DNA of 64,000 nt from Piscinibacter sp. (GTDB lineage: Bacteria; Pseudomonadota; Gammaproteobacteria; Burkholderiales; Burkholderiaceae_C), in the NCBI GenBank assembly GCA_017983795.1, contig JAGOAS010000005.1, positions 117,955 through 181,954 of the forward strand, read 5' to 3'. Below the pieces are notes generated by a model. It saw nothing but the letters and a program-made list of their open reading frames with translations. It ran no database searches and was not told the DNA's origin. The position numbers and the translations under genes are program-made. Positions 15,874 through 24,338 of this stretch are shown here, one piece after another; position 1 is the stretch's first letter; each line of letters begins with the position of its first letter.

Positions 15874-16628
15874 GCGCCTTCCTCCACCGTGCTCACGCCG
15901 AGGTAGGCGTTCTGCACCACCGGCGAGGCAATCACCGCTTCCGGCTCGCCGTCGGCGACGAGCTGGCCGTTGTGCAGCACGATGATGCGGTCGGCCAGCT
16001 CGCGCACCACGTCCATCTTGTGCTCGACCAGCAGGATGGTCTTGTTGCGCTGCGCCTTGAGCGCGCGGATGAGATCGAGCACCACCGGCACGTCGTCCAC
16101 GCTCATGCCGGCGGTGGGCTCGTCGAACATGTAGACGCTGGGTTCCAGCGCCATCAGCATCGCCACCTCGAGCTTGCGCTGGTCGCCGTGCGGCAGGCTG
16201 GCCGCGGGCAGCTCGGCGCGCTCGCCCAGACGCACACGATCGAGCAACTGGTGCGCACGCTCCAGCGTATTGCGGTGGTCGCTCCATACCGACCACAGGT
16301 TCAGCCCCTCGTGGCGGCGCGATTGCACCGCCAGCCGCACGTTCTCCAGCACCGAGAGGTTGGGGAACAGCTGCGTCAGCTGGAAGGCGCGCCCCAGGCC
16401 GCGGTGCGTGCGCTGCGACGCGCTCTCGGCGGTGATGTCGCGGCCGTTCAGGTGCACCGAGCCGGCCGTGGCGCGCAGCTGGCCCGAGATCAGGTTGAAG
16501 TAGGTGGTCTTGCCCGCGCCGTTGGGGCCCACGATGGCCGTCAGCGTGCCCGGCTCGAAGCGGCACGACACCGCATCGACGGCCAGGTGGCCGCCGAAGC
16601 GGATCGTCAGATCGCGGGTCTCCAGCAC
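15870..16628 (-). CDS. livG: ABC transporter ATP-binding protein LivG
   Basis: 252 aa ATPase. Walker A is VGPNGAGKTTYFN, the LivG-type degenerate signature is SLPHGDQRKLEVAM in place of LSGGQ, Walker B is VYMFDEPTAGMS and the switch His is in LLVEHKMD. It starts with GTG, 25 nt after the receptor gene. It pairs with LivF as the asymmetric ATPase dimer of this importer. Confidence 0.92.
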   Translation of the reverse strand: MLETRDLTIRFGGHLAVDAVSCRFEPGTLTAIVGPNGAGKTTYFNLISGQLRATAGSVHLNGRDITAESASQRTHRGLGRAFQLTQLFPNLSVLENVRLAVQSRRHEGLNLWSVWSDHRNTLERAHQLLDRVRLGERAELPAASLPHGDQRKLEVAMLMALEPSVYMFDEPTAGMSVDDVPVVLDLIRALKAQRNKTILLVEHKMDVVRELADRIIVLHNGQLVADGEPEAVIASPVVQNAYLGVSTVEEGA

Positions 16629-16653
16629 GGCAAGCAGCGCGCGAAACAGCGCC

Positions 16654-17850
16654 TCAGCGCTTGTTGCGGATGGGAACGGCCATCTCCTCGGGCTTGATCT
16701 CGCGCACCAGCTCCGGCACGCCCCAGGCGAAGGCCGGGTCCACCTTGATCTTGAAGTGGTACATGGACTGCATCGCCTGGTGGTCTTCGGCGCGGAAGCT
16801 CATCTTGCCCTTGGGCGTCTCGAAGCTCATGCCTTCCATGGTCTTGATGAGCTTGTCGGTGTTGGTGTCGCCGGCGCTCTTCTTCAGCGCCTCCACCACG
16901 GCGATCGCCGCGCTCATGCCGCCGGCGGTGAAGAAATCGGGCGGGTTCTTGAACTGCTTGTAGTGGTTGGCCACCAGCCACTCGTTGACCGGGTTCTTCG
17001 GGATGCCGAAGTAGTAGTAGGTCGCGCCTTCCATGCCGGGGAAGTTCTTGTAGGCGGCCATGGCTGGCAGGATGTTGCCGCCGGTGGCGATCTCGATGCC
17101 GTAGCGCTTGAGGTCGAGGTCGGCGATCTTGAACGGATTGCCCGCGCCGGCCCAGATCACGAAGATCACCTTGCGGCCGGGCTGGTCCTTCAGCTTGTCG
17201 ATCAGGCGCTGCGCACCGGCGGTGAAGTCGGTGGTGTTGGTCGGCAGGTATTCCTCGTGGACGATCTTCGCGGTCTTGATCGCATCCTTGAAGGCCTTCA
17301 CGCCGTCGCGGCCGAAGGCGTAGTCCTGCGCCAGCGTGGCGATCACGGTGTCCTTCTTGTCCAGCGCCACCGCGTTGCTGACCGCATCCTGGCTGCTGTT
17401 GCGGCCGGTGCGGAAGATGTACTTGTTCCACTTGTCGCCGGTGATCGAATCGGCCACCGCCGGCTCGACGAGCAGGATCTTCTTGTACTCCTCGGCCACC
17501 GGCAGCAGCGCGAGCGCCACGCCGCTGGACGTCGGGCCCACCGCGATGTCGGCCTTGTCGTCACCGTAGGCGGCGGCGAGCAGGCTCTTGCCCACGTCGG
17601 GCTTGCCCTGGTCGTCCTTCTCGATCACGACCAGCTTCTTGCCGGCCACGCTCATGGTGCCGCCGGTGGCGTAGTCCAGGCCCATCATGAAGCCGGTGGC
17701 GGTCTGCTTGCCGTAGGCCTCGAGCGGGCCGGTCTTGCTGTAGACGTGGGCGATGCGGATCTCGCCCTTGGCTTGCGCGAAGGCGAGGGTCGGCAGCGCG
17801 AAGGCGGCGGTGGCGATGGCGCTCAGCCAGAAGCGGCGTGCGTGCGGCAT
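16654..17850 (-). CDS. ABC transporter periplasmic substrate-binding protein (LivK-like)
   Basis: 398 aa receptor, first gene of the importer operon. Signal peptide MPHARRFWLSAIATAAFALPTLAFAQA, with cleavage near residue 26. The mature protein begins GEIRIAHVYSKTGPLEAYG, as in type I periplasmic receptors. GGAGA precedes the ATG. Its length and sequence style are nearer to aromatic-acid or amide receptors than to E. coli LivK, but the ligand cannot be fixed from sequence. Confidence 0.88.
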   Translation of the reverse strand: MPHARRFWLSAIATAAFALPTLAFAQAKGEIRIAHVYSKTGPLEAYGKQTATGFMMGLDYATGGTMSVAGKKLVVIEKDDQGKPDVGKSLLAAAYGDDKADIAVGPTSSGVALALLPVAEEYKKILLVEPAVADSITGDKWNKYIFRTGRNSSQDAVSNAVALDKKDTVIATLAQDYAFGRDGVKAFKDAIKTAKIVHEEYLPTNTTDFTAGAQRLIDKLKDQPGRKVIFVIWAGAGNPFKIADLDLKRYGIEIATGGNILPAMAAYKNFPGMEGATYYYFGIPKNPVNEWLVANHYKQFKNPPDFFTAGGMSAAIAVVEALKKSAGDTNTDKLIKTMEGMSFETPKGKMSFRAEDHQAMQSMYHFKIKVDPAFAWGVPELVREIKPEEMAVPIRNKR

Positions 17851-17949
17851 GCGGATGTCTCCGAGTCGTTTGGAAGTGGCCGATTCGAATGCAACGCATG
17901 TGCCACACAGGCCCTCGTTAACCCGGAGGGCGGGGCCTCGCTGCGCCGC

Positions 17950-18897
17950 TCAGCGCAGCATCGCGCGCATCAGCGGCAGCTGCGGCGAGGGGCCGGTGAC
18001 GCCGGCATCGAAGGGGTGGCTGACGCGCCCGTAGCCGCCGAGGATGCGCGCCACGTAGGCGCGCGTCTCGGCATAGGGCGGCACGCCGCGGTAACGGTTC
18101 ACCGCGCCCTCGCCGGCGTTATAGGCCGCCGCCACCAGGGGCACGTTGCCCTCGAAGTAGGCCATCAGCCAGCTCAGGTAGGCCATGCCGCCGCGGATGT
18201 TCTGCTCGGCGTCGTAGGGGCGCGCCACGCCGAAGCGCGCCGCCGTCTCGGGGATCAGCTGCATCAGGCCCTTGGCGTTCTTGGGCGAGAGCGCGATGGT
18301 GTCGTAGTTCGATTCGACCTTGATGAAGGAAAGCACCAGCGTCGGCGAGAGCCGGTACTGCGCCGCGTGGCGCTTGACGATGTCGACGATGTGGCGCGGC
18401 GCATCGGGCGGGATCACCTCGATCGGCGGCGCGGCTGCCACCCGCGGCGGCGGCGGCGCCATCTGCGGCGGCGCACGGTCGATCATGCACTCGGGCACGT
18501 AGTTGGGCGGGCCGCCGACGGTGGCGAGCATGCGCACCGCCTGCTCCAGGCCCTGCTCGGCGGCGGCGTGGAAGAAGAAGGCTGCGGTGGCATCGCTGCG
18601 CTCCACGCCGCGGCCGTTGGCATACATCCAGCCGAGGTTGAACTGCGCTTGCGCGTCGCCCAGCCGGGCCGCCTTGCAGTAGAGCGCGGCGGCCTTCACG
18701 GCGTCGCGCTCCACGCCTTCGCCGTTCTCGTAGCCCAGCGCTTCCTGGCGCAGCAGGGAACGCACGCTGCGCTCCTCCTCGGTCTCGGGCGTATGCACGG
18801 CGGCCTGCGCCGGTGCCACCAGCAGCATCAATTGCATGATTGCCGGACAGAGTCCGCGCAACAATTGCCTGAATTCCGGACAACGCAGGGGACTCAT
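17950..18897 (-). CDS. Lytic transglycosylase with Sel1-like repeats
   Basis: 315 aa exported protein. After a signal-like hydrophobic N-terminus (LCPAIMQLMLLVAPAQA) come about two Sel1/TPR-like repeats (ALYCKAARLGDAQAQFNLGWMYANGRGV), a Pro-rich linker, and a C-terminal SLT lysozyme-like domain from about residue 175. Catalytic Glu is in FIKVESNYD, with the GLMQLIPETAARFGV and AAYNAGEGAV motifs. It should cleave peptidoglycan glycan strands. ATG 18897 overlaps the stop of the sigma-54 activator by 4 nt. A weak hairpin (17911-17931, GCCCTC/GAGGGC) follows its stop. Confidence 0.88.
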   Translation of the reverse strand: MSPLRCPEFRQLLRGLCPAIMQLMLLVAPAQAAVHTPETEEERSVRSLLRQEALGYENGEGVERDAVKAAALYCKAARLGDAQAQFNLGWMYANGRGVERSDATAAFFFHAAAEQGLEQAVRMLATVGGPPNYVPECMIDRAPPQMAPPPPRVAAAPPIEVIPPDAPRHIVDIVKRHAAQYRLSPTLVLSFIKVESNYDTIALSPKNAKGLMQLIPETAARFGVARPYDAEQNIRGGMAYLSWLMAYFEGNVPLVAAAYNAGEGAVNRYRGVPPYAETRAYVARILGGYGRVSHPFDAGVTGPSPQLPLMRAMLR

Positions 18898-20375
18898 GAG
18901 GCCAGCTTCTCGTAGAGCGTGGCGCGCGAGATGCCGAGCAGGCGCGAGGCCGCCAGCTTGTTGCCGCCGGTGGCCTGCAGCGCCTCGCGGATCGCCTGCG
19001 CTTCCAGCTCGGCAACGGCCTGCGGCAGCGACTTCACGCCGGCCACGCGCGGCGCCGCGGCCGATGCTGCCGGCTCGGCCGGCGCCGCAGGCAGCGGCGC
19101 GCTGACCGCATCCGGCGTGCCCAGCACGGCGGCGAAGTGGCGCGCCCCCAGCACCAGATCGTCGGTCATCAGGCTGGCCTGCTCGAGCACGTTGCGCAGC
19201 TCGCGGATGTTGCCCGGCCAGGGCTGGCGCGCCAGCAGTTCCAGCGCGTCGACCGCCAGGCTCTTGTGCGGCATGCCGCTGCGCCGCGCGATGTCGTCGG
19301 CCAGCGCGTCGGCGAGCGATTCCAGGTCGGCCAGGCGCTCGCGCAGCGGCGGCACGCGGATCGGCAGCACGTTGAGGCGGTAGTAGAGGTCGGCGCGGAA
19401 CGTACCGGCGCGCACCATGGCGGCGAGGTCGCGGCTGGTGGCGGCGATCACGCGCACGTCGACATGCTGCACCTGGTTGCTGCCCAGCGGCTCCACCTCC
19501 TGCTCCTGCAGCACGCGCAGCAGCTTGGCCTGCAGCGGCAGCGGCATGTCGCCGATCTCGTCGAGGAAGAGCGTGCCGCCGTGCGCCAGCTTGAACTTGC
19601 CGTCGCGGCCCTTGCGGTCGGCGCCGGTGTAGGCGCCCGGCGCGACGCCGAAGAACTCGGCCTCCAGCAAGGTGTCGGGCACGGCCGCGATGTTGACGCC
19701 GACGAAGGGCTTGGCCGCACGCGCGCTCGCCGCGTGGATGGCGTGGGCGAGCAGCTCCTTGCCGGTGCCGGTTTCGCCCAGCAGCAGCACCGTGCTGTCG
19801 GTCTGCGCGACGCGGCGCGCCTGGCGCTTGACCTCCATCGCCGCCGTGCTCGCGCCGATGAAGCTCGCGATGCTGTGCTTGGGCCGGCGTTCGCGCGTCA
19901 GGTGCTCGGCGAGCTGCTGGCGGGCGTTGTCGAGGTCGCGCTGCAGACGGCTGAACTTGCCGATCAGCGGTTGCATGGTCGTCTCGGGATGGTCGAGCAG
20001 CACCATGCCCATCGCGCCGATCACCTGGCCGCCCGCATCGCGCAGCGGCAGGCGGCTGACGAGGAAGGTGCCGGCCTGGTTGGTGAGCAGGTCCACCAGG
20101 ATGGGCTGGCCGGTCTCGATGACCTGCGCCATCAGCGTGTTGGGCACCACCTCCTCGACGCGCCGGCCGACGAAGTCGCGCTCGTCGGCATGGCCGAGCG
20201 CCGGCAGGAAGCGCTTGTAGCCCTCGCTGATCCAGACGATGCGGTGCGCGCGGTCGACCACCATCATGCCCATCGCGGTCTGCGCGAAGGTGTCGAACAT
20301 CGACTGCGCGGCCAGGCGCAGCAGGCTCGCGGCATCCAGCGGCAGGGTCGGTCCGGAATGGGGCGAAACGGGCAT
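18894..20375 (-). CDS. Sigma-54-dependent transcriptional activator with PAS domain
   Basis: 493 aa enhancer-binding protein. N-terminal PAS domain (about 20-130), AAA+ domain with Walker A GETGTGKE, the sigma-54 contact loop as GAYTGA (variant of GAFTGA), Walker [10 protein letters not shown] and arginine-finger region [14 protein letters not shown], then a Fis-type HTH at the C-terminus ([24 protein letters not shown]). It should open sigma-54 promoters in response to a signal sensed by the PAS domain. The Tyr in the GAFTGA loop is a known natural variant. Start ATG 20375; the frame further upstream is shadow sequence. Targets unknown; candidates are the adjacent liv operon or its own downstream gene. 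Confidence 0.9.
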   Translation of the reverse strand: MPVSPHSGPTLPLDAASLLRLAAQSMFDTFAQTAMGMMVVDRAHRIVWISEGYKRFLPALGHADERDFVGRRVEEVVPNTLMAQVIETGQPILVDLLTNQAGTFLVSRLPLRDAGGQVIGAMGMVLLDHPETTMQPLIGKFSRLQRDLDNARQQLAEHLTRERRPKHSIASFIGASTAAMEVKRQARRVAQTDSTVLLLGETGTGKELLAHAIHAASARAAKPFVGVNIAAVPDTLLEAEFFGVAPGAYTGADRKGRDGKFKLAHGGTLFLDEIGDMPLPLQAKLLRVLQEQEVEPLGSNQVQHVDVRVIAATSRDLAAMVRAGTFRADLYYRLNVLPIRVPPLRERLADLESLADALADDIARRSGMPHKSLAVDALELLARQPWPGNIRELRNVLEQASLMTDDLVLGARHFAAVLGTPDAVSAPLPAAPAEPAASAAAPRVAGVKSLPQAVAELEAQAIREALQATGGNKLAASRLLGISRATLYEKLAS

Positions 20376-20384
20376 CGGGCCGGG

Positions 20385-20407
20385 CAGTGTCGGAAAGGCG
20401 GACACTG
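20385..20407. promoter_or_regulatory. Inverted repeat in the leader of the sigma-54 activator gene
   Basis: CAGTGTC and GACACTG form perfect 7-bp arms separated by 9 nt, 10 nt upstream of the activator ATG (20375). The position in the 5' leader suggests autoregulation by the activator or another dimeric regulator, or an RNA hairpin. No -24/-12 promoter was found here. Confidence 0.4.
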
Positions 20408-20451
20408 TAGCCGGGCCCGCCCCGCCAGACACCCATTCATCCGCAGGGTCG

Positions 20452-20480
20452 TTGTAATTATGAATTAGCAATCGTAGACT
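20452..20480 (+). promoter_or_regulatory. Promoter and probable GntR operator ahead of the malonate operon
   Basis: An AT-rich island in GC-rich surroundings. It contains TTGTAA (20452-20457) and TAGACT (20475-20480) with a 17-bp spacer, each 4/6 to consensus. An imperfect dyad TTGTAATT-ATG-AATTAGCAA (20452-20471) fills the -35 to spacer region, where a bound dimer would block polymerase. The FCD-type GntR gene starts 40 bp downstream, so autorepression released by malonate or malonyl-CoA is likely. Confidence 0.45.
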
Positions 20481-20519
20481 GGCTCGCAGCGCAGCTCGCG
20501 CGGCCTTCGAAAGTGGCGC

Positions 20520-21209
20520 ATGGCAGATCCGATTCCCCTGCGTCCTTCCTCGCTTCACGAGGAAGTGGCCACTCGCCTGAGAAACATGATCTTCGAGCGC
20601 CAGCTGGCGCCCGGGCAGTGGATCGACGAGCTGGCGCTGGCGCGCGAGTGGCAGATCAGCCGCACGCCGCTGCGCGAGGCGCTCAAGGTGCTGGCCGCCG
20701 AAGGGCTGGTGCTGCCGGTGCCGCGCCAGGGCTGCAAGGTGGCCGAGATGTCGGAGGACGAGGCTGACGAGCTGCTGCCCATCATGGCCCTGCTGGAAGG
20801 GCGCTGCGCCTACGAGGCGGTGCGCAAGGCCGGCGAGGCCGACATCCGCCGCCTGCAGCAGCTGCATGCGCAGCTCGAACGCCATGCCGCGGCGCAGGAC
20901 ATCGAGGCCTACTACCGCGCCAACCACGAGTTCCACAGCGCCGTGCAGGCGCTCGCCGCCAACCGCTGGCTGGACCGCGCCACAGGCGACCTGCGCCGCT
21001 TCGTGCGCCTGCTGCGCGGCCGCCAGCTGCACTGGCCGGGGCGCATCGAGGCCTCGATCAACGAGCACCGCGTGCTGCTCGACGCCATCGTGCAGCGCGA
21101 CGCCGCGCGCGCCGAGCGTGTCATGCACGACCACCTGATGGCGCAGCTCGCCGCGCTGAAGGCGCTGCGCCAGAGCGAACGTGCCCAGGGAGCCCCGCAT
21201 GCTGGATGA
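20520..21209 (+). CDS. GntR-family regulator, FCD subfamily (MatR-like)
   Basis: 229 aa regulator. N-terminal winged helix (LHEEVATRLRNMIFERQLAPGQWIDELALAREWQISRTPLREALKVLAAEGLV) and C-terminal all-helical FCD effector domain with metal-binding His/Asp candidates (NHEFHSAV, NEHRVLLDAI, MHDHL). It precedes and overlaps malonyl-CoA decarboxylase, so a role as malonate-responsive repressor is inferred by analogy with Rhizobium MatR. Confidence 0.85.
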   Translation: MADPIPLRPSSLHEEVATRLRNMIFERQLAPGQWIDELALAREWQISRTPLREALKVLAAEGLVLPVPRQGCKVAEMSEDEADELLPIMALLEGRCAYEAVRKAGEADIRRLQQLHAQLERHAAAQDIEAYYRANHEFHSAVQALAANRWLDRATGDLRRFVRLLRGRQLHWPGRIEASINEHRVLLDAIVQRDAARAERVMHDHLMAQLAALKALRQSERAQGAPHAG

Positions 21210-22497
21210 GCTGAAGAATGCAGCGCGCAACCTCAACGGCGCGCGCCAGCTGCGCGGCCTGCTGATCGACTGCCGGCGGCTGCTCTCCGAACGCGGCGAG
21301 GCCAACAGCGTGGCGATCGCGCGCGACCTGGTGGCGCGCTTCCGCGAGCTGCCCGAGGATGCGCAGGCGACCTTCTTCGAGCGCCTCTCGCGCGATTTCA
21401 GCCCCGACCCCAAGGCCGTGCTGGCGAGCGCGCGCGCCTACGCCGAGACACCCAACGCCGCCACGCTGCAGCGCCTGACGCGCAGCGCCGAACCGCCACG
21501 CCAGGAGCTGCTGCGCCGCATCAACCGCTCGCCCGGCGGCACCGGCAGCATCGTCGCGATGCGCCGCGCGCTGCTGCAGCGCATGCGCGAGCAGCCCGAG
21601 CTGCAGGCGGTCGAGGCCGATTTCCTGCACCTGCTGTCGAGCTGGTTCAACCCCGGCTTCCTCAGGCTCGAACGCGTCGACTGGAACTCGCCGGCGCAAC
21701 TGCTCGAGCAGATCATCCGCCACGAGGCGGTGCACCAGATCGACGGCTGGGACGACCTGCGCCGCCGCCTGCAGCCCGATCGCCGCTGCTTCGCCTTCTT
21801 CCACCCGCAGCTGCCGGCCGAGCCGCTGATCTTCGTCGAGGTGGCGCTGCTGCCGGCCATGCCGGCGGCCATCGCGCCGCTGATCGACAAGGCCTCCGAG
21901 CCGCTGCCGGCGAGCCAGTTCAAGGTGGCGGCGTTCTACTCGATCAGCAACTGCCAGCCCGGGCTCAAGGGCGTGTCGCTGGGCAACTTCCTGATCAAGC
22001 GCGTGGCCGATGAGCTGAAGCGCGAGCTGCCGCAGCTCAAGACCTTCTGCACGCTCTCGCCCATCCCCGGCTTCGCGCGCTGGGTGAAGGCCGGCGCGCG
22101 CTGCGAGGGCCTGCCGAAAGCCCGTGCGCAGCGCGTGCTGCAGGCCCATGCGGCCGTGCTCGACGCCTGCGGCGGCGATCTCGACAAGCTGGCCCAGACC
22201 GCCACCCTGCGCGCGCTGGCCGAACCCGCCGGCGAGGCGCTGCTGCGCCTGGCCGCCTACTACCTCGGCTGGCACGCCACCGCGCCCGACGGCGACCCGG
22301 TGGCGCGCTTCCACCTCGACAACGGCGCGCGCCTGGAGCGGCTCGACCCGCTCGGCGACCTGTCCGAGAAGGGGCGCCGCCAGTCCTGGGGCATGATGGT
22401 CAATTACCTCTACGACCTCGACCGCATCGAGGCCCACCACGAGAAGTTCGTCCACGGAGAAGTGGCACAGTCACGGCTCCTGACGTCGTTGCTCTGA
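21199..22497 (+). CDS. matA: Malonyl-CoA decarboxylase
   Basis: 432 aa enzyme converting malonyl-CoA to acetyl-CoA and CO2. The N-terminal helical oligomerisation region is followed by the catalytic GNAT-like domain. Family hallmarks are RRCFAFFHPQLPAEPLIFVEVALLP, FYSISNCQPGLKGVSLGNFLIKRV, and FCTLSPIPGFARW, where the catalytic Ser is expected, with the His in the VARFHLDNGARLERL region. ATG 21199 was chosen because GGGAG lies upstream; it overlaps the GntR gene end by 11 nt. Together with the synthetase downstream it completes malonate to acetyl-CoA. Confidence 0.93.
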   Translation: MLDELKNAARNLNGARQLRGLLIDCRRLLSERGEANSVAIARDLVARFRELPEDAQATFFERLSRDFSPDPKAVLASARAYAETPNAATLQRLTRSAEPPRQELLRRINRSPGGTGSIVAMRRALLQRMREQPELQAVEADFLHLLSSWFNPGFLRLERVDWNSPAQLLEQIIRHEAVHQIDGWDDLRRRLQPDRRCFAFFHPQLPAEPLIFVEVALLPAMPAAIAPLIDKASEPLPASQFKVAAFYSISNCQPGLKGVSLGNFLIKRVADELKRELPQLKTFCTLSPIPGFARWVKAGARCEGLPKARAQRVLQAHAAVLDACGGDLDKLAQTATLRALAEPAGEALLRLAAYYLGWHATAPDGDPVARFHLDNGARLERLDPLGDLSEKGRRQSWGMMVNYLYDLDRIEAHHEKFVHGEVAQSRLLTSLL

Positions 22498-22524
22498 ATC
22501 GAAGAAACCACCCTGGAGACACGC

Positions 22525-23520
22525 ATGCATCGTTCCCGCCTCTCGACCCTGCGCCGCGCCACCCTCGTGCTGGCGGGCCTCGCCGCACTCGGCGCCGCGC
22601 CCTGCGCCTCGGCCGCGGACGCCTGGCCGGCCAAGCCGGTCACCATCGTCGTGCCCTTCCCGGCCGGCGGCGGCACCGACGCCTTCGCGCGGCCGCTGTT
22701 CGCGGTGATGACCAAGAACCTCGGCAAGCAGTTCGTCATCGACAACAAGGGCGGCGCGGGCGGCACGGTGGGCGCGGGCATCGCCGCCAAGGCCGCGCCC
22801 GACGGCTACACCTTCTTCATGGGCGCGGTGCACCACACCATCGCACCCTCGATGTACCCCAGGCTCGACTACAACATCGAGACCGACTTCGTGCCCGTCG
22901 GCCTGATCTCCAGCGTGCCGCAGGTGATCGTGGTGAACCCGCAGCGCGTCGCCGCCAACGACCTGCCCGGCCTGCTCGACACCCTGCGCAAGAACCCCGG
23001 CAAGCTCAACTACGGCTCGGCCGGCAACGGCACCTCGCACCACCTGGCCGGCGAGCTCTTCAAGCTGCAGACCCAGACCTTCATCACCCACATTCCCTAC
23101 CGCGGCGCGGGCCCGGCGCTGCAGGACCTGATCGCCGGCCAGGTCGACATGATGTTCGACGGCCTGGGCTCCTCGGCCACGCACATCAAGGCCGGCCGCA
23201 TCAAGGCCATCGCGGTGGCCAGCGAGAAACGCGCGCCCGGCTTCGCCAACGTGCCCACCGCCAAGGAAGCCGGCGTGCCCACCTACCAGGTCGCCACCTG
23301 GTACGGCCTGTGGGCGCCCAAGGGCACGCCGGCGGCGGTGGTCGAGGCCATGCAGGCCGAGATGAAGAAGGCGCTCAACTCGGACGAGCTGAAGGGCGTC
23401 TGGAACGGGCTGGGCGCCGACACGCCCAACCTCTACGGCGCCGACTTCGGCAAGTTCGTCGGCAGCGAGGTGAAGCGCTGGGCCGAGGTGGTGAAGGCCT
23501 CCGGCGCGAAGCTGGATTGA
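22525..23520 (+). CDS. Tripartite tricarboxylate transporter receptor (Bug family)
   Basis: 331 aa periplasmic solute receptor with a signal peptide ending near PCASAADAWP. Family motifs are KPVTIVVPFPAGGGTDAFAR, QFVIDNKGGAGGTVGAG and INYGSAGNGTSHHLAGELF-like GKLNYGSAGNGTSHH. GGAG precedes the ATG. Bug receptors bind carboxylates and pass them to TctA/TctB membrane subunits, which are absent from this window. Its place between matA and matB points to malonate as ligand, taking the role MatC plays in Rhizobium. Confidence 0.88.
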   Translation: MHRSRLSTLRRATLVLAGLAALGAAPCASAADAWPAKPVTIVVPFPAGGGTDAFARPLFAVMTKNLGKQFVIDNKGGAGGTVGAGIAAKAAPDGYTFFMGAVHHTIAPSMYPRLDYNIETDFVPVGLISSVPQVIVVNPQRVAANDLPGLLDTLRKNPGKLNYGSAGNGTSHHLAGELFKLQTQTFITHIPYRGAGPALQDLIAGQVDMMFDGLGSSATHIKAGRIKAIAVASEKRAPGFANVPTAKEAGVPTYQVATWYGLWAPKGTPAAVVEAMQAEMKKALNSDELKGVWNGLGADTPNLYGADFGKFVGSEVKRWAEVVKASGAKLD

Positions 23521-23530
23521 GCCCGCGCCC

Positions 23531-24319
23531 ATGCCCGGTTCGATCACGCTGGAGCACGGTGCGGAAGGCGTCGCCCGCCTGACGCTGGCCAACCCGGCCA
23601 AGCTCAACGCCATCGACATCGCGATGTGGCGCGAGCTGCAGGCGCTGATGCTGCACCTGCAGGCGCTGCCGCCCGCCGAGGCGCCGCACGCGGTGGTGGT
23701 GTGCGGCGCCGGCGGGCATTTCGCGGCCGGCGGCGACATCGTCGAGTTCGCCGAGTTCCGCTTCGAGGAAGCCACGCTGCGCGACTTCCACGAGAACGTG
23801 GTGGCGCCGGCGCTGCACGCCATGCTCGCCTGCGACATCCCGCTGATCGCGCAGATCGAGGGCAACTGCATCGGCGGCGGGCTGGAGATCGCGGCCTGCT
23901 GCGACCTGCGCGTGTGCGGCGAGGGCAGCCGCTTCGGTGCGCCGATCGCGCGGCTGGGCTTCCCGATGGCGCCGCTCGAACTGGAGGTGGTGGCGCGCGT
24001 GGTGCCCGAGGCGGTGCTGCGCGAGATGCTGCTCGAGGCGCGCCTGTTCAACGCCGCTGCCGCGCAGCACCACGGCCTGGTGCACGCCGTGCTGCCCGAT
24101 GCCGAGGTGGCGGCGCACGCGCTGGCGCGCGCCAGGGCGATGGGGCATCTCTCGCCGCAGGCCGCGCGCATCAACAAGCGCACGCTGCGCCAGCTCGCCA
24201 GCGGCGGGCCGAGCGAGGCCGAGCGCCTTGCGCACTACGCCTACGCGCCCAGCGAGGAACACCGCGAAGGCGTCAGCGCCTTCATCGAGAAGAGAACGCC
24301 GCGCTTCCAGAGGGGCTGA
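23531..24319 (+). CDS. Enoyl-CoA hydratase/isomerase family protein
   Basis: 262 aa crotonase-fold protein. The oxyanion-hole segments are GGHFAAGGDI (about residue 60) and NCIGGGLEIAACCDLRV (about 115). The glutamates used by true enoyl-CoA hydratases are not obvious at their usual places (LGFPMAPLELEVV in the second), so the reaction may be isomerisation, hydrolysis or decarboxylation of an acyl-CoA. It lies 10 nt after the receptor gene inside the malonate operon. A role in malonyl-CoA or side-product handling is an inference only. Confidence 0.8.
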   Translation: MPGSITLEHGAEGVARLTLANPAKLNAIDIAMWRELQALMLHLQALPPAEAPHAVVVCGAGGHFAAGGDIVEFAEFRFEEATLRDFHENVVAPALHAMLACDIPLIAQIEGNCIGGGLEIAACCDLRVCGEGSRFGAPIARLGFPMAPLELEVVARVVPEAVLREMLLEARLFNAAAAQHHGLVHAVLPDAEVAAHALARARAMGHLSPQAARINKRTLRQLASGGPSEAERLAHYAYAPSEEHREGVSAFIEKRTPRFQRG

Positions 24320-24338
24320 CGCGGCCGGAGCTTTCCCC

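Noticed and set aside
20376-20519. Sigma-54 (-24/-12) promoter near the activator gene
   Set aside because: No TGGCAC-N5-TTGC-like sequence was found on either strand of the gap.
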